Shown here: positions 40,979 through 53,900 of the stretch, piece after piece
Position numbering within the stretch: the first letter of the stretch is position 1
Layout of the letters: the number at the start of each line of letters is the position of its first letter
Source of the DNA: Dicyema japonicum
Lineage: Eukaryota > Dicyemida > Rhombozoa > Dicyemidae
Length of the DNA stretch: 64,000 nt
NCBI GenBank assembly: GCA_011109175.1
Contig: RDEW01000026.1
Location: 188,922 to 252,921 of the forward strand
Direction of reading: 5' to 3'
Program-made: the position numbers and the translations under genes
Notes under the pieces: generated by a model
Database searches by the model: none
What the model saw: the letters and a program-made list of their open reading frames with translations, nothing else
Told to the model about the DNA's origin: nothing

Positions 40979-41440
40979 TTGAAAAAAGTGGTTAACGGCC
41001 TGCGTGGCTATTCCCTCTCCAACACCGCAGGCTCAAGTGAACTAGATGTCGAAACGGCGAGTAGAACAAACAAGAAATCCTCGTTTAAGACCACATACTT
41101 TGCTCGTTTCAACGAACCGGCCTTCTCACCGGCTGAACAGGCAAATTCCTTGCATTTAGAATAACACAAAACCAACACAAGAACACCTACTCGACAAAAG
41201 ACAAACCTACATCCCATGATTTCTCTTTATGTTCCCCCTCATCAACTGGACTGTAAAATATGAACTAAGAAGTGATCACAACCTTATCATGATGAAAATC
41301 AACACTGAAAATAAATTTATCAGACAGAATTCCACTTTTTTAAATTTTGAAACTTGTCTAATTACATCGACACAAATATGGAAGTATTTTACACATTGGT
41401 ATTCTCATCAATTGACCACATGATCAAAACTTTCACGTTA
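40979..41440 (+). mobile_element. LINE fragment (endonuclease end)
   Basis: The plus strand includes 'ELRSDHNLIMMKINTENKF' and 'STFLNFETC' (about 41255-41360), matching the terminal SDHN-P motif of a LINE APE endonuclease and the linker after it. The open frame at 40979-41165 in front is not recognisable by itself. Confidence 0.65.
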
Positions 41441-41599
41441 TACGCAAGAAAATTATTAATTCCAATGCCATCAAGCAAGGAATACCTATTATAATATACA
41501 TACAAAAACACTTATCAGAAAAAAAAAAATAAATTTAAAAGGCAAAAGAATTCATCAAATGACGATTTTCAAAAATGAAAACCTTAAATATACAAATTA

Positions 41600-42060
41600 A
41601 ACAAGTTACCCAATCTAGAATCAAGAAGCGATGTACATCACTTAGAATCAAGAAACCCCTTTCCCAGCTTTGAAATTGTTGTACAAACAATTCATTGAGC
41701 CTTCTGTCAGCTATGCCTATGCGTCATGGGGAATCAATCTGTCCTGGACGAATAAACAAAGAATCCGCGCCTTAACAGCCACTATTTTAGTAATCTCGGG
41801 AAACTAGAAAAACTAACCCCCTCATCACTTGAAGAACTTATCCGACAAAATGGAAAGTGATTTGCTACACTGTGCAGGCAGTGCAACTCTCAACAATACA
41901 CAGCCACGATATGTTTTATGAGAAGGGCATAATCATCCCCTCTCCGATTCCTATTTCCCAAACTCGCCCACAGAGAAGTTGTGTTGGATCCCAGAAGGCG
42001 CTCGAAGAGAAAATGAGAAATCTGATAGAGGCCTTCGAGATCACTTAATTTAGTAATTAA
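41600..42060 (+). mobile_element. LINE ORF2 C-terminal fragment
   Basis: Broken plus-strand frames read 'QFIEPSVSYAYASWGINLSW' and 'NKQRIRAL' (about 41690-41770), the post-palm 'Y-G-x-x-AWG-x-NLS' region seen also at 22440, followed by decayed C-terminal sequence. Confidence 0.65.
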
Positions 42061-42479
42061 ATTAACTATTGGTGTTCTTGGGTTAATAATAATTTTCATT
42101 TGGATTTACATGTGATGAATTGATAGCAAAGAACTGAAACCTCATACTGCTTGTCGTATCATTGCTCGGACTATGTTTGGTCATAAATATGAACAAAAAT
42201 TAATGAAGATACCTTTGTCAGATAACACTGTTTCTCGTCGGTTCTTTGTCGGAGAATATTAAAAACAATGTCTTATTTTCTATTAATTACAACTTATGAA
42301 TCCACAGACATTTGAGCAATTGGTCATTTGTTGGCATATGATTTGTCTATTTAGGGAAAATTACAATACTTGTAAGCCTCTAAAATTCGTTTATTTTAAT
42401 ATTTTAAAATTTATAAATGACAATAATATTGTTAATTTTTATTATTTATGTAAATCAAATAAAAAAAGGACGAAACATT
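42061..42479. other. AT-rich, no gene seen
   Basis: No sustained open frame; directly precedes the 3' end of the minus-strand element. Confidence 0.45.
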
Positions 42480-44760
42480 AGTTAGCTGCCGCCCTCACTG
42501 CGTGGCTGTTCCTCTCAGAATTGCGAGCGAAATTCGCTCAAACAGCCAGCGGCGTTCGCGGAGATCTCTAGTGCATGAAGTGATCCGGTTTCCAAGACGT
42601 CCGAAAAATTCTAATGTAGAAAGGGAGTAGGATTCGGAAGTCTCCATAGCAAGGGGAACAAATTTGAAATTATCGGGAAGGTCGCCGTATTTTTCGAGTT
42701 TGGCCTTCTCTGCCTTGACGGCTGCAGAGGAGGCCCTTGGAGCGCACTCGTAAAGATTGTTCGGGGCGAACGTGTCTGTACATGTCACGTCCCAAACAAG
42801 TGGTTTCCCGGCCTTAAAGGGAAATATGGTCATCCCGTCCGGTCGTTTCCCGTCACTTCTGCATAACCCGACCGGTTCAAAAATGGCCGAGTATCCAGAA
42901 GCATCCATAGCCCGCTTGACAATCTCATTCAGAGCCTTGTACCTTGGATATCTGCCAGCGCTCCTCTTGCAGACTAGAGGGTGCAGGCCATAGCAGTCTA
43001 TCAGAACACCACATCGACACGGGTGAGGTACACATACTTTCAGTCCTAGCCGCAGAAGATACCACTTCTAACGCATTCATTATCCAGAAAGGTGCCCAGA
43101 GCTCATTTGGGATGGCGTTTAGCCAAGCTCCGCTCTCATGGGAAGCCCCGAAAGCAAACAAGCGCGTCGGTGCTGATTGGCTATTCCAGTAAGAGTCCAA
43201 ATGATTTCCAGCACAATAAATTGTCCAGGTTTCGCTGGCAGTCTTGTGAAGGTGGCAGGGGGAGGTTGTGGCATTCTAGGCTTCTCGTGCGTGGTTATGT
43301 CTTGGTCAATTGAGAATTCGGGTAGGGAGTGTAGAATCCTCTTGACATGGGAGCTACAGCCCACTAGCGATGATAGGTATGAAGGGAGAGAAAGGTCCAC
43401 AGGGTTCCGAATTCCAAGTCTTCCGGGTCTCACTGGTAGCGTGGTTTGCTTCCATGAGTAATCCTCGAACCGGACGTTGAAGATACGTTCTGCTGTCGTA
43501 CGGAAGATCTCGTTAATCTTCGCGAGTTGGTCATACAGGGTGAAATAAGGAGCAGTCCTCAGGATATATGCAAGCCTCTGTACGTTGAGACTGTTTTTCA
43601 GGAGGAATAATGCTGTGTGCATATCAAGTAGACACAAGCGGTTCAGAGTCTTGCTTCGAGTGACAGTCGTTTTTCACGTATAGCTCTTCCCATTGCATTT
43701 ATGGTGATCGGGGATCCGAGAATATAAGTTCTTCATCGGGTGGAAATACTTCCAGGCAGTAAATTTCCGAAACATGACAAAGCTTTTGAATACTTCTCTG
43801 AAAGTCCGCAATTGTAGATTTCGCATTTAGTGTAATTTAATTCCGCCTCCAACAATGCAGGAATTATCACTTCCAAATCCCGGAAAACAGTATCCGGGGT
43901 CCTCCGAGGACCGCATCATCCAGATACCATAGGTTGAGGGGCGAGCACGGAAGTTTGGTGATTTTCTCTATTGCACGACAAAACAATAGGGTCCAAGGGG
44001 ATCTCCCTGTTGCACTCCAGAATACGAATGGATTAGGTAGTCCCCGAAAAGTAAGGATGAAGGTAGACTGTATGACTGATTCACAAAATTCGAAAATATT
44101 AGGGCATTTCTCAACACACGCCTCCAGGATATTGTCCCTTCTTAGACTATTGAAGGCGTTATTGATGTCCAGTTTGACCAGGACATGTCCCCGGGAATCT
44201 TCTATTCTGTGGTTTATGAATGTCCTCACTGAATGGACAGCGGCCTCGCATCCCAAGTGAATACCGACGCCTACTTGAGGGAGGTTCAAGAATTTTGTGA
44301 CGAGTGGAATAGAATGTCTGGAGGCAATTTTAGTAGCAAGTCTTCTGAAGACATAGACGTCAGCAACTGGTCGTACTCACCCGCCCTTCTTATTGAAGGC
44401 TATCAAATTGGCGGAGAACAGGACATGGCGCATAACTTTGGGAAGAATTCCAGACATGATCTGATTCATAAGTGAAGTAATTGAATTTGTAAGACGAAGT
44501 ACCTGGTCTCCTACAGACAAAGAGTTAGATCCTTCAGGTAGCCATGTCTCATTCTGTCGAACCCGACACTGCTACTAGAGACAAAATTCCGTATTGCGAG
44601 GAGAACTTCATCGTTTGATGTAATCAGGGGACTCACTCCGGATGAGGGAGCGACTTGGCGTAGGTTTTGGGGTGGCAGTGGATGCTTGTTCAGTAAAATA
44701 TTGTAGGCGTCTGGAGTCGGTTTTCGTGGTCCACTCGAGGAAAGTGCCCTGATGGCTACC
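42480..44760 (-). mobile_element. Non-LTR retroelement: RT (YLDD), CCHC knuckle, restriction-like endonuclease
   Basis: Longest copy of the family, read on the minus strand. RT region 44760-43860: 'KKGGxVRPVADVYVFRRLA', 'VGVGIHLGCEAAVHSVRTF', motif A 'KLDINNAFNSLRRD' and catalytic 'LWYLDDAVLGG'. A middle region (43640-43120) reads 'ERIFNVRFEDYSWKQTTLP' and 'RLGIRNPVDLSLPSYLSS'. The C-terminus has the zinc knuckle 'C-x-C-x9-H-x3-C' and the nuclease core 'RPDG', 'WDVTCTDTF', 'AAVKAEKAKLEKYG' (42908-42495). It ends at GCTAACTAATG just past 42480, as does the copy at 33800. The RT spans several frames, so even this copy is dead, but the nuclease segment is open for 137 codons. RT plus a C-terminal CCHC and RLE is the layout of R2/NeSL-like elements; the YLDD wording suggests a separate lineage. 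Confidence 0.85.
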
Positions 44761-44942
44761 CACCTTCGATTTTAAAATTTACTATATTATTTGTTTCCGT
44801 AAGCGAGTTGTGGCTAAATATCCTCTAGGCGAATTTGGGGATCACACGACCATCGAAGTGAATATCTTTAATTGACTAGGAAGAAATGGAAATTTAGAAG
44901 GTTAAAGTAGATGGAGTAAACCTAAGATGTTAGTATTAATTA

Positions 44943-47900
44943 TTATTTAGTAGAGCAGAGAAGAGCAGTGCCTCTGAAAATCCAGTGATAATTTGGTTCC
45001 AAACTCTTCAACCGAATTGAGGCAATAAAATTAATTCCAGATCTTTGGGGATTTTTGTAAATTGGGCAAACATAAAAACTCTCTTTTATAGCATTAATAC
45101 TGCTAACTGCGAAAAGACGAATAACAGGCATATCCTCGTAAATAATCTACAAATATTTATTATAAAAACCTTAAATTTAGATTCTTTAAGACGACAGCGT
45201 TTCCTATCCCATCCAGCACCTTCAAGAAACAATCCATGAATATACACGCCCTCCGACGCCTTCTCAGAGACTTCGTCTTTGAAAAAGTGCATGACTTGAT
45301 TGTGCAAGACAGCACAGTCCAAATTCCACCCTTTATGGTCCCTCACAGATTCCTACACTCAACTGAATTCTAACCTGTAGTACAGCTGTTAGAAATCCCT
45401 GAGGATTAAAAAACCCAGGAAGCCAAAAAGATATTGGTCTGCCATTGTTAAGCCAATCAGAGTACTGTGAACTTCTTTTGACCAATTCATTAATCCATAG
45501 AGCAAGTGAATGAGTGACCCAAGAAAACTAAATTGATTGATGTAATTAACTTTAATCCATATTTTGGAAACTCGTAAATTATAAATATTATTGAAAGTCT
45601 CTTTAAGTTCGTCATTCATCACTATTGTTCCATTAATGGCCAAAATTAAGTTATCCACAGTTTGCTTGATCAAATTGACTAGTCTTTCCATTCGTTCTAG
45701 TTCCTGTCTTAAAAATATAATCATTGGTTGGCCAATCCCGAATTCATGAAGACGTTGATTTACCTAAAATTTATTACCCACTAACTTCGCCGTAGACGGG
45801 TAGAATGGAAAGAATCTCTTTACAAAATCTGAGGACAAATGCCTCCTTCGACTCACTACTGTACACATTAGTGTCACTAGGCATCACGTTTACAATACTG
45901 GAGAGGCAATACTCAGCAGCATTTCGACAGTATCTATTTTAATGTTCAACAATACGTTATTTCAGCATTATTGTCAAGTCCAAAAACATGAGGGGAGTCA
46001 TTGTCAGCAAATTCATTAATTTTTGTCAAAATCTCAATTTTATTACGGTCTTTAGGATATTGGTAATTGTTAATGTTATAATTTGGACGGAAAATGTGAT
46101 CACCAAAGTATTTGCTGCAAAATGATATCAAAAGTCTCTTATCAAAGTCATCAGTCACCCGTCCCCCATACATAATTTCCCCAATCATATAGTGGATGCA
46201 GTTCCAAGAAATACCCTACAAAATAAGTTATTTGTAACCCTTTTGGGATCCACATCGTCCAAATAATTAAAAATAAACTGGACACTGCTGTTAAAGTCGG
46301 AGGCATTGAATTCATACGGAACATTCCAACCCAATGGACCAAACTTCCTCCTCTCCTGCAGAATACTGTGCATGAAGGCTGTCGTAAATATGAGAGGAGT
46401 CCACTGAGTGGACGGCATTGATTCAAAAAAGTCTTCATTGATCGAATGATAGGTTCTCTTCAAGCCAGCTCGAATACCACACGGAGGTTCAGAAGTGTAT
46501 TTAAGAGAAATCCGTCTAAAACAATAAATATTACTTGGAGGAAGTTAATAGGGAATTTATCATGATATTCCGTGGTTATCCAAAGACGGAAATCACTGTG
46601 AATATAGTGGGATGGATTTATCAAAATTTGGAGAATAGTTTCCAAAAAGTCAAAATCCAAGTGGCAATTTTGAAGCAAAACCCAGTTTCCATTAAGCATT
46701 GCAGATTGTAATTTCTTAATGGCTATGGTTTGTTGTCCCTGCCCCATACTAACGGAGGACAAATCTGTTTTATTACAAAATAAGCACCTGTCTCATATTT
46801 CTTGGACAGAATATCGATAGATTCAGTAGGGTCAGACCCAATGGCCAGTATTCCTAACAGCGGGATACGTGACGTTGATTCTTTTAACATTTCTTCAAAG
46901 TTGAGGACATTCCCCTCCACATATTTGTCTCCCATGCTGAATGAGACAAAATCTTTGGCACAGGAAAGCATTCGTTCGGGGAGAAAACATCGAATAAGCA
47001 ATAATTGTTGGAATTTACTAAGAAATTCAGAGTAACCGTTTGGAAGTGGTTGTGTTTCAGGAGAATTGTGATCATACCACAATTTCCAGGTTTTCTCGTT
47101 ATCCTTAATAACATTTATAATTCCTGTGAATTTTTGAAGTTTGGACAATGACAATAAATTGAGCCAAATGTGATCCTGAATCCAACTAAACTTGTTAGGT
47201 TCAACAGATCTTAAATCTAGAGAATCCCCACCTACAAATAATTACAAGAGAACCTTTAAGGAAGGTAATATATTCCTCTTTACGAATATCTTTAGCTTTC
47301 AAGCCAATTTTCATTACTAATAAAAGAATAAACGTGAATTTGTCCTTTTCGAGATATCCCCTAACAGCATGGGTGAAGACGTTATATGTCAAGGTATCTA
47401 TTATAGTCTGCACTCTTTTAGCCGTTAAAATTTCCTTGGGAGTCCTAAGTAGATAGAAATTGACTACTTTGTTATGGAACTGACAAAAAGGTTCATAAAC
47501 TGATCAAGGGATATTGCATACATGCAGTTCACCTGGGACATTTCAAATATTGTAAAGTAAAGAATTGCCCCTCGAATTGCCACATGTCTGTATTCCTCCT
47601 CAATATTGTAGATTTTGATTTGAGTTTCTTCAGAGACTTCTAGTTGGTGACTAACAGTGATCTCTGTCTGTTTAGTTTCCTGGAGTACTTGTAGTAATGT
47701 TTTATCCTCTACCAGAGATCCCTTATAACTGTTTAGCATAAATACCTTTATACTAATTAATCTTGATAGAAGATTATCCTCGAGTTGTTTTATTAGTAAT
47801 TTATTATTCATTACTTGATGAACTAACGATATTCTTTCTTTTTCCAACTCCTCCTGTTCATAGTGAATCACTGACTTGAGCAATTGTTCTTCCAAACCTG

Positions 47901-50900
47901 ATTCAGTAACAGTCATGTCGACTATTGAGGTTTTACTGCTTATTTGTGCTTTAAAATTAGGATTTGACAGTTTAGATATCAAATACAGACGAAACCCAGG
48001 CATTACGTCAACTTCCTTATCACCAACCTTCACCTATTCAAATTCAGAATTTACACTACCTTATACATACTCCCTAGTCTCACAAAATTTTTTCCAAAAT
48101 ATTATCCAAAATAGGATCAATCTCTTCTTCAACGTTTTCTATGATCAATGGATGCCCAAAACTCAACGATTCTTCCACTTTCATACGAAAATTTTTATCG
48201 TTAAAAGTTGTTTTAATAAATTCATTGTTTTCTTCCATATTCTGATAATACAAAATCATACTTTAATCCACCTATGTCCCTGGTCTTGGGGATCAATCAA
48301 CAAAGGATAACGTAAAGACTTTACAACTATAAGTCCATTCGAAATTGACAAATTATCACTTGGAAGTCCCTTTAGATTCCAATCTAGAACCTATGAACTC
48401 ACACAAGTGACTACAGTTGTTGGCAAAACAAGTTTTTCAACAATATCCAAGGATAACTCGAGTGGAATTTGATTATTACAAATTTGCGTTATCCAAATAT
48501 TTTTGAGATAACTTCTAAAGTCATGATTGAATGGTCCACAGTAGAAGTAAATGCACTACAGAGAGTAATGTCCCCAATAAGTCTATTTTATTTTATAACC
48601 AAACTTTTCAATTTCATCTTCAAAATCCTTTATCTGTTGAGTCCAACGACCTTTTTCGCCTTCCAGTCCATTAATGAGAATTTGAGCAGTGTTCATTTTA
48701 TTTCTGCAGTCATTAGCCTCATTAATTAGTCTCTAAACTATGAAATAATGATTACTGACCATCTTCTCCCCAACTGCTCTATCATACATTTCTCTAACCA
48801 CTGCAAGTTCATGTTCCTTCTCGTCCAATTGAGATTGTGCAGTAGTCAGGTCTTTATTAGCCAATTCCAATCGAGCTTCTTGAATTACTAAATTTTCCTA
48901 TTATTGGTAATCATTTAATACTTTCAAAGGAAGCACCTCTTTGTTTATTACGTAAAAATAACACATTGCCTTCGTCCATGACAAAAGTCCGGCCACGTTT
49001 CCACACACTTTTCTCGCATTAGTGATGTTATAGTCCTCCATTCTCATGTAAGGCTCTAAAAGTTCCACAATTTCATCATTTATTATATCCTTGGCAAAGT
49101 TCTGCAGCATTTGAAGTAATGATCCTGCTGACATGAACTGTACACTATATGACAATTTACCTTCAGGGACTCACTCCATGACAGATTTATGAATTTTTTC
49201 TCAGAATTATAGACCACCTGGTTTAATTTCATACGAAAGAGAATTAAGACACAGTCCATTATTCTCATTATCAAATGTGGAGGTTTTGGAAGTTTTCTGA
49301 CGGTGGCAATATCTTGAATTTATGGAAAATATAAACCGCTAGGTTTTATAGTGTTTAAAGCAGCTTCGGCTTCTTCTAATGCAGGCTTTGCTTCTAAAAG
49401 CCTCTCTTCTGCTATCTTTCTGTCTTTATCAATACTATCCACAATATTCTGGGCTTTGTCTTTCACTTTCTGAACTTGAGTCTTGACAACTTCAGCCAAT
49501 GAAGCTTTTTCTTTAACTTCAATTAAAACCTAAAATTAAAACAACGATACGTTTTCAGCCTTTTCAGACGCTACAACTAATTCTGCCTCCATTACTTCCA
49601 ATTCCTTACTTAGAACTTCGATTGCAGATGATGCTTCCACTAACTTTTTAATTCCGTCGCTCATTTTTGTTTTTTCGTTTGTGACTTCCCAGAGTTTATC
49701 CTTGTACGTTTCTTTAAACAACGTCAAAAAAGAAAAATATGATTTTGGAGTCACATGCACTACACGACGAAATCTACATTTTAATAAATTTTAACTTTTT
49801 AAAGTATTCTTGTGAACCCTCGACCACCGATTCGTGAATAGTACCCATAAGTGAGACCAAATTCTGGAAAGTTTTATTGGAACAGTTTAATTCTTTAAAA
49901 TCCTTCAAATAACGATTGGCGACAGAAAGCAAGGCATTCTTGGGCCAACTGTGAAACCAAACAACAGTACATCCGGATATGAGACCGGAGAATCTTAAAG
50001 ATCTAACTCTCAGAGTGTCCCCAGCCTAATTTGATATCCAAATTAAAATACAGGAGAAAAGCATAATGCTACATGCAAATTCTTTCTTACTCTGTGCATA
50101 AAGTATTCACGAAGGCTATTAAGGGTAGGTACTCTCTTAGGGAACTCCTTCCTCATTATGTGGGTCAGGTTACTGTTTATTTCTACAACTTCTTCAGATG
50201 TGAATAAATCGGAAATCTAAAATTGATAAATTGAAATATTTACAGTTCCACAAGATAACATGTTGTTTATTGGCTCTAGAAAAGTCTCGTCTTTAATATC
50301 TGTTTCAGAAAAAATGAAAGTGATGCCTCTCCCATCCAAGCCTGCAACCAGGTAGAGTACTTTCAAGTCTTCCATGAGGTCAGTTAAACCATAAGATCTT
50401 AAGTAAAAGGAAAACAGAACCTGGATAGGGAGATTTGATAAGTTTTATAACCTGCTATAAACGATGCCAATTTGGTTAAAGACTTTCGCCCAGATCCATC
50501 AATTCCGACAAGGAGAATGTGTCCTCTCTCTAGTCTCATTATTCTTGATATTTTTATTATATTAGTTATGGCTTCATCAAAGAAAACCAAGTCAAGGCCG
50601 GATCCACGAATTGTCTCATTATAACTACACATTTGTATTTCAAGGTTCTCCCTGAGAATGTTAATATCATAAATCTTAAATTACAGGAATAAATACAGGA
50701 ATATATGGCAAACATAACTCAGAATCAAGGTCATCATTTCCCTCATATTCAGAACTAATGTAGAAATAAGAGGATAACTTGATAAAATTAGCAAAATAGA
50801 CATCATCTACAAGTTTTAGGTCTCCAAACTCGCTGGCAATTGCTGATGTCAAAAGATTAGAAAACCATTTGCATTCATCCTTGTTGATAAATCTGTTTTA

Positions 50901-53900
50901 ATATTTTCTATTACCTGTCTGCAAACACTCTCATACATTCATGTCTCCACAAAAGTAGTAGATTTTCCTTATTTGTTACAACGTCTGGGGTGGAACAGGT
51001 CAATCCTTGCCAAATCCTCGACAAATCACGGAGGTTGAACACATAGTGGAATTTAGCAGGGGAAGGAAGCATTTTATTCTAAATTTGAAATCCTCGGATG
51101 TACTTTGAGTGATTCCCATACATTTCTAGTCATCACAATGACTTTATCGATTGAAGTGAGAATATCCTTAGAAAATTTCCGCCCTTCAGTAAAGTAGGTA
51201 TTTGCTATCGTTTTAAAAATTTTGTCTATAGACATCTCCGTTGGTAAACATGCATTAAAGATACAAAACTGTCGTTTCAACCTCTCAGGGATATCATTTC
51301 GACCTCCTCCAGGAGAGATCATTGAACATATAAACTATATAACAAAATCACCATACCTGAATATCTACAATATTGCAAAATATTCCAGGCTTATCTAAAC
51401 TGTAGAAGCCACCTGTTTCCATGAGCTGCCGTGTGAGTTCATTTGTGACTTGATCCCCCCATTCATTAATTGAAGGCATATTGATATCATCTATGAAAAA
51501 AGTCATCTTCTTTCCACTGGGAGGGCCATATGTAGTTCCTACGCGTTTATCGACGTTTGTTTCGATCACTCTCTAAAGTTAAGTTCAAAATTGACAACTT
51601 GGAATATTTGAGGCGTTGTATAGTATGAAAAGTTAACTGTGGTCACAAAATGACTCTCTGGGTCGTGCTTGCTCAAATATGAGTTAATTGTGACTGTTTT
51701 GGCTGTTCCTTGGTCCCCAGTTAAGAGAACTCCCTTGCCTTGAATAGCTATTAGTCCAATCAAATATTCCATTCTAACACTGTCCAGATTGGGAACAAGT
51801 ATTGAGTTATATTCATTAAAATCAGTCGTCAAAACAATTTTATTTTCCACAATATTTTCAAAATGCTTCCATTCACACATTTCATTAATAAAATATTCAA
51901 AAATTGACGAATCAGACAAATCTAATGTAGGCAAGTCCAAAGATTTGTAATAATTTTTCATAATAAATTGACTGAGTTTATTTCTGTCCTCGTTATTCAA
52001 AAGACTCCCAAAACTCCAAATGATTGAAAAAGTGCATAATCGTTTAAATGTCCAGGAAGAGTACATTTTAGTATCCTGTCGAATAAGCAATCCATCAAAG
52101 ATATCACAAGCCTAAATATTCATGAAAATGACCTGTCGGAGAATGAAAGACTCGTAAATTGGGATTTTCAAGTGTAGTTGTTTATTCGTATATTCAAAAA
52201 TTCCATGAAAGCAATCATTAAAACAATCTGCAATAACCTTATTTTCTATCAAAGTGTTTTTACCAAGCCAACTCTTAAATTTATAATAAATTAAAACCTG
52301 AAATTGGGGTTCCCAACCAAGACCTAATGAACTAAAGTAAACAATTCCATTTCTTGAAACGGTCGCTGGTGAAGCATTATCAATGTTGTGGACTTCAAAA
52401 ATTAACTTACAATTCGGAGACATTGGAATTCTATCACCATTTGCCAATGTTAGTGTCTTGTTGTCATCCAAAACAGAATTAAGGTTCTCGATCCACAACG
52501 AATCAACGGGACCATCCAGAATAATCCAAAGATATTCGCCTTTTTTAATATTGCTAGCTTTTCTCCACAAAGTTGAAAAAATTCCATCAGTCCAGTCATT
52601 AGTTGATACATTCAGTTTTCCAAACATCTGAGATGATGTTATGGCTTTTGGGTTCATTTTATAGTCTCTATAAATATTTCCATTTGTCGACAAAGCCTTC
52701 ATTAGGACTTCAATACAACTACTCTTTCCTGTTCCACTCGACCCCAAAGTAATGATCCCATGCCTCACCATTTGAGTCTCATTAAGCTGAGGATAAGACA
52801 ATTTAAAACCTGAAATATTTTGTTGACCCAAGGTTGGTGGTAAATATATTTATTATTCGTAATTACCTCTCTGATAGAATTATTTAGGTAAATGTTTTCA
52901 TTTTCTTCCAGAGTTAACGAAGGGAATAGTCCTGTGATTAAAGATTTAAAAAGAGGTTCATCAGCATCCACCAATTTGGACAAATTCATATCAACCAATC
53001 CTTTCATAACTACAATTTCCTCAGCCTTATCTGGGTTAGATCTCTTTGAAGTACCCAAAGTCCGCAGAACTGAAAGCATATTTCTCAACCCAAAATCATA
53101 ATGGACCTGCATTATTAAGAGACTACTTGTTTAGACAACAACTCTTCACATAGTTTGTAAAGAGTGAAAAACTTTCGTGCAAGGTCTATGTTATGGATGA
53201 ATCCAATTGAGGCCAACTTAACCCGAATTATTATTTGTCTGTCGGGAATCATCATGGAAATTGTTCGAAATTAATTTTTAGATTTTCTGGGAGTTCCTGT
53301 CGACCAGCGTAACCGGGATTCTATAAATAATCAAAATCATAAACCATCGTCAAGAAAATTCCAAATTCGTAGTTAAAATTGACAACATCTCCATCTGTGA
53401 ATATTAACATTTTTTTCCTTTTCTTTTTAAAGTTGAGAACCACAGATATTTGTTGGGCAGCCACAGACAACACAGAAAGCTCAATTCTGTTAAACTCATC
53501 AAAACAGCCCCAAGTGCCTGACATGGCCAAACCTATAAACTATAAAACTAAGTTTAAAAACCTTTAAATATCCTCCCAAGTCCAATATAGTCCATCTGAT
53601 CAGAACAATTGAACACAACAACGTATTTTCCAATGCAATGCCCCATATCTTTGGTTGTTTCAGTTTTCCCAGTTCCAGCAGGTCCAGCGGGGGCAGCACC
53701 CATTGAAAGTCTAATTGCCTGTGCGATCGTAATATAACATCTTTAATAAAAGAAATCAGAACCTGTCCGTAAGTGGAGTTACTACAAGACGTTCAGTACA
53801 CCCAAGATATTCATTTTGATAAGTAAAGTTAACATCAGTTATGGAAATGGAGCATGTCTTTGTGTTGCTATCAAAATAAAAACGAGTCTGTTTAGTCCAT

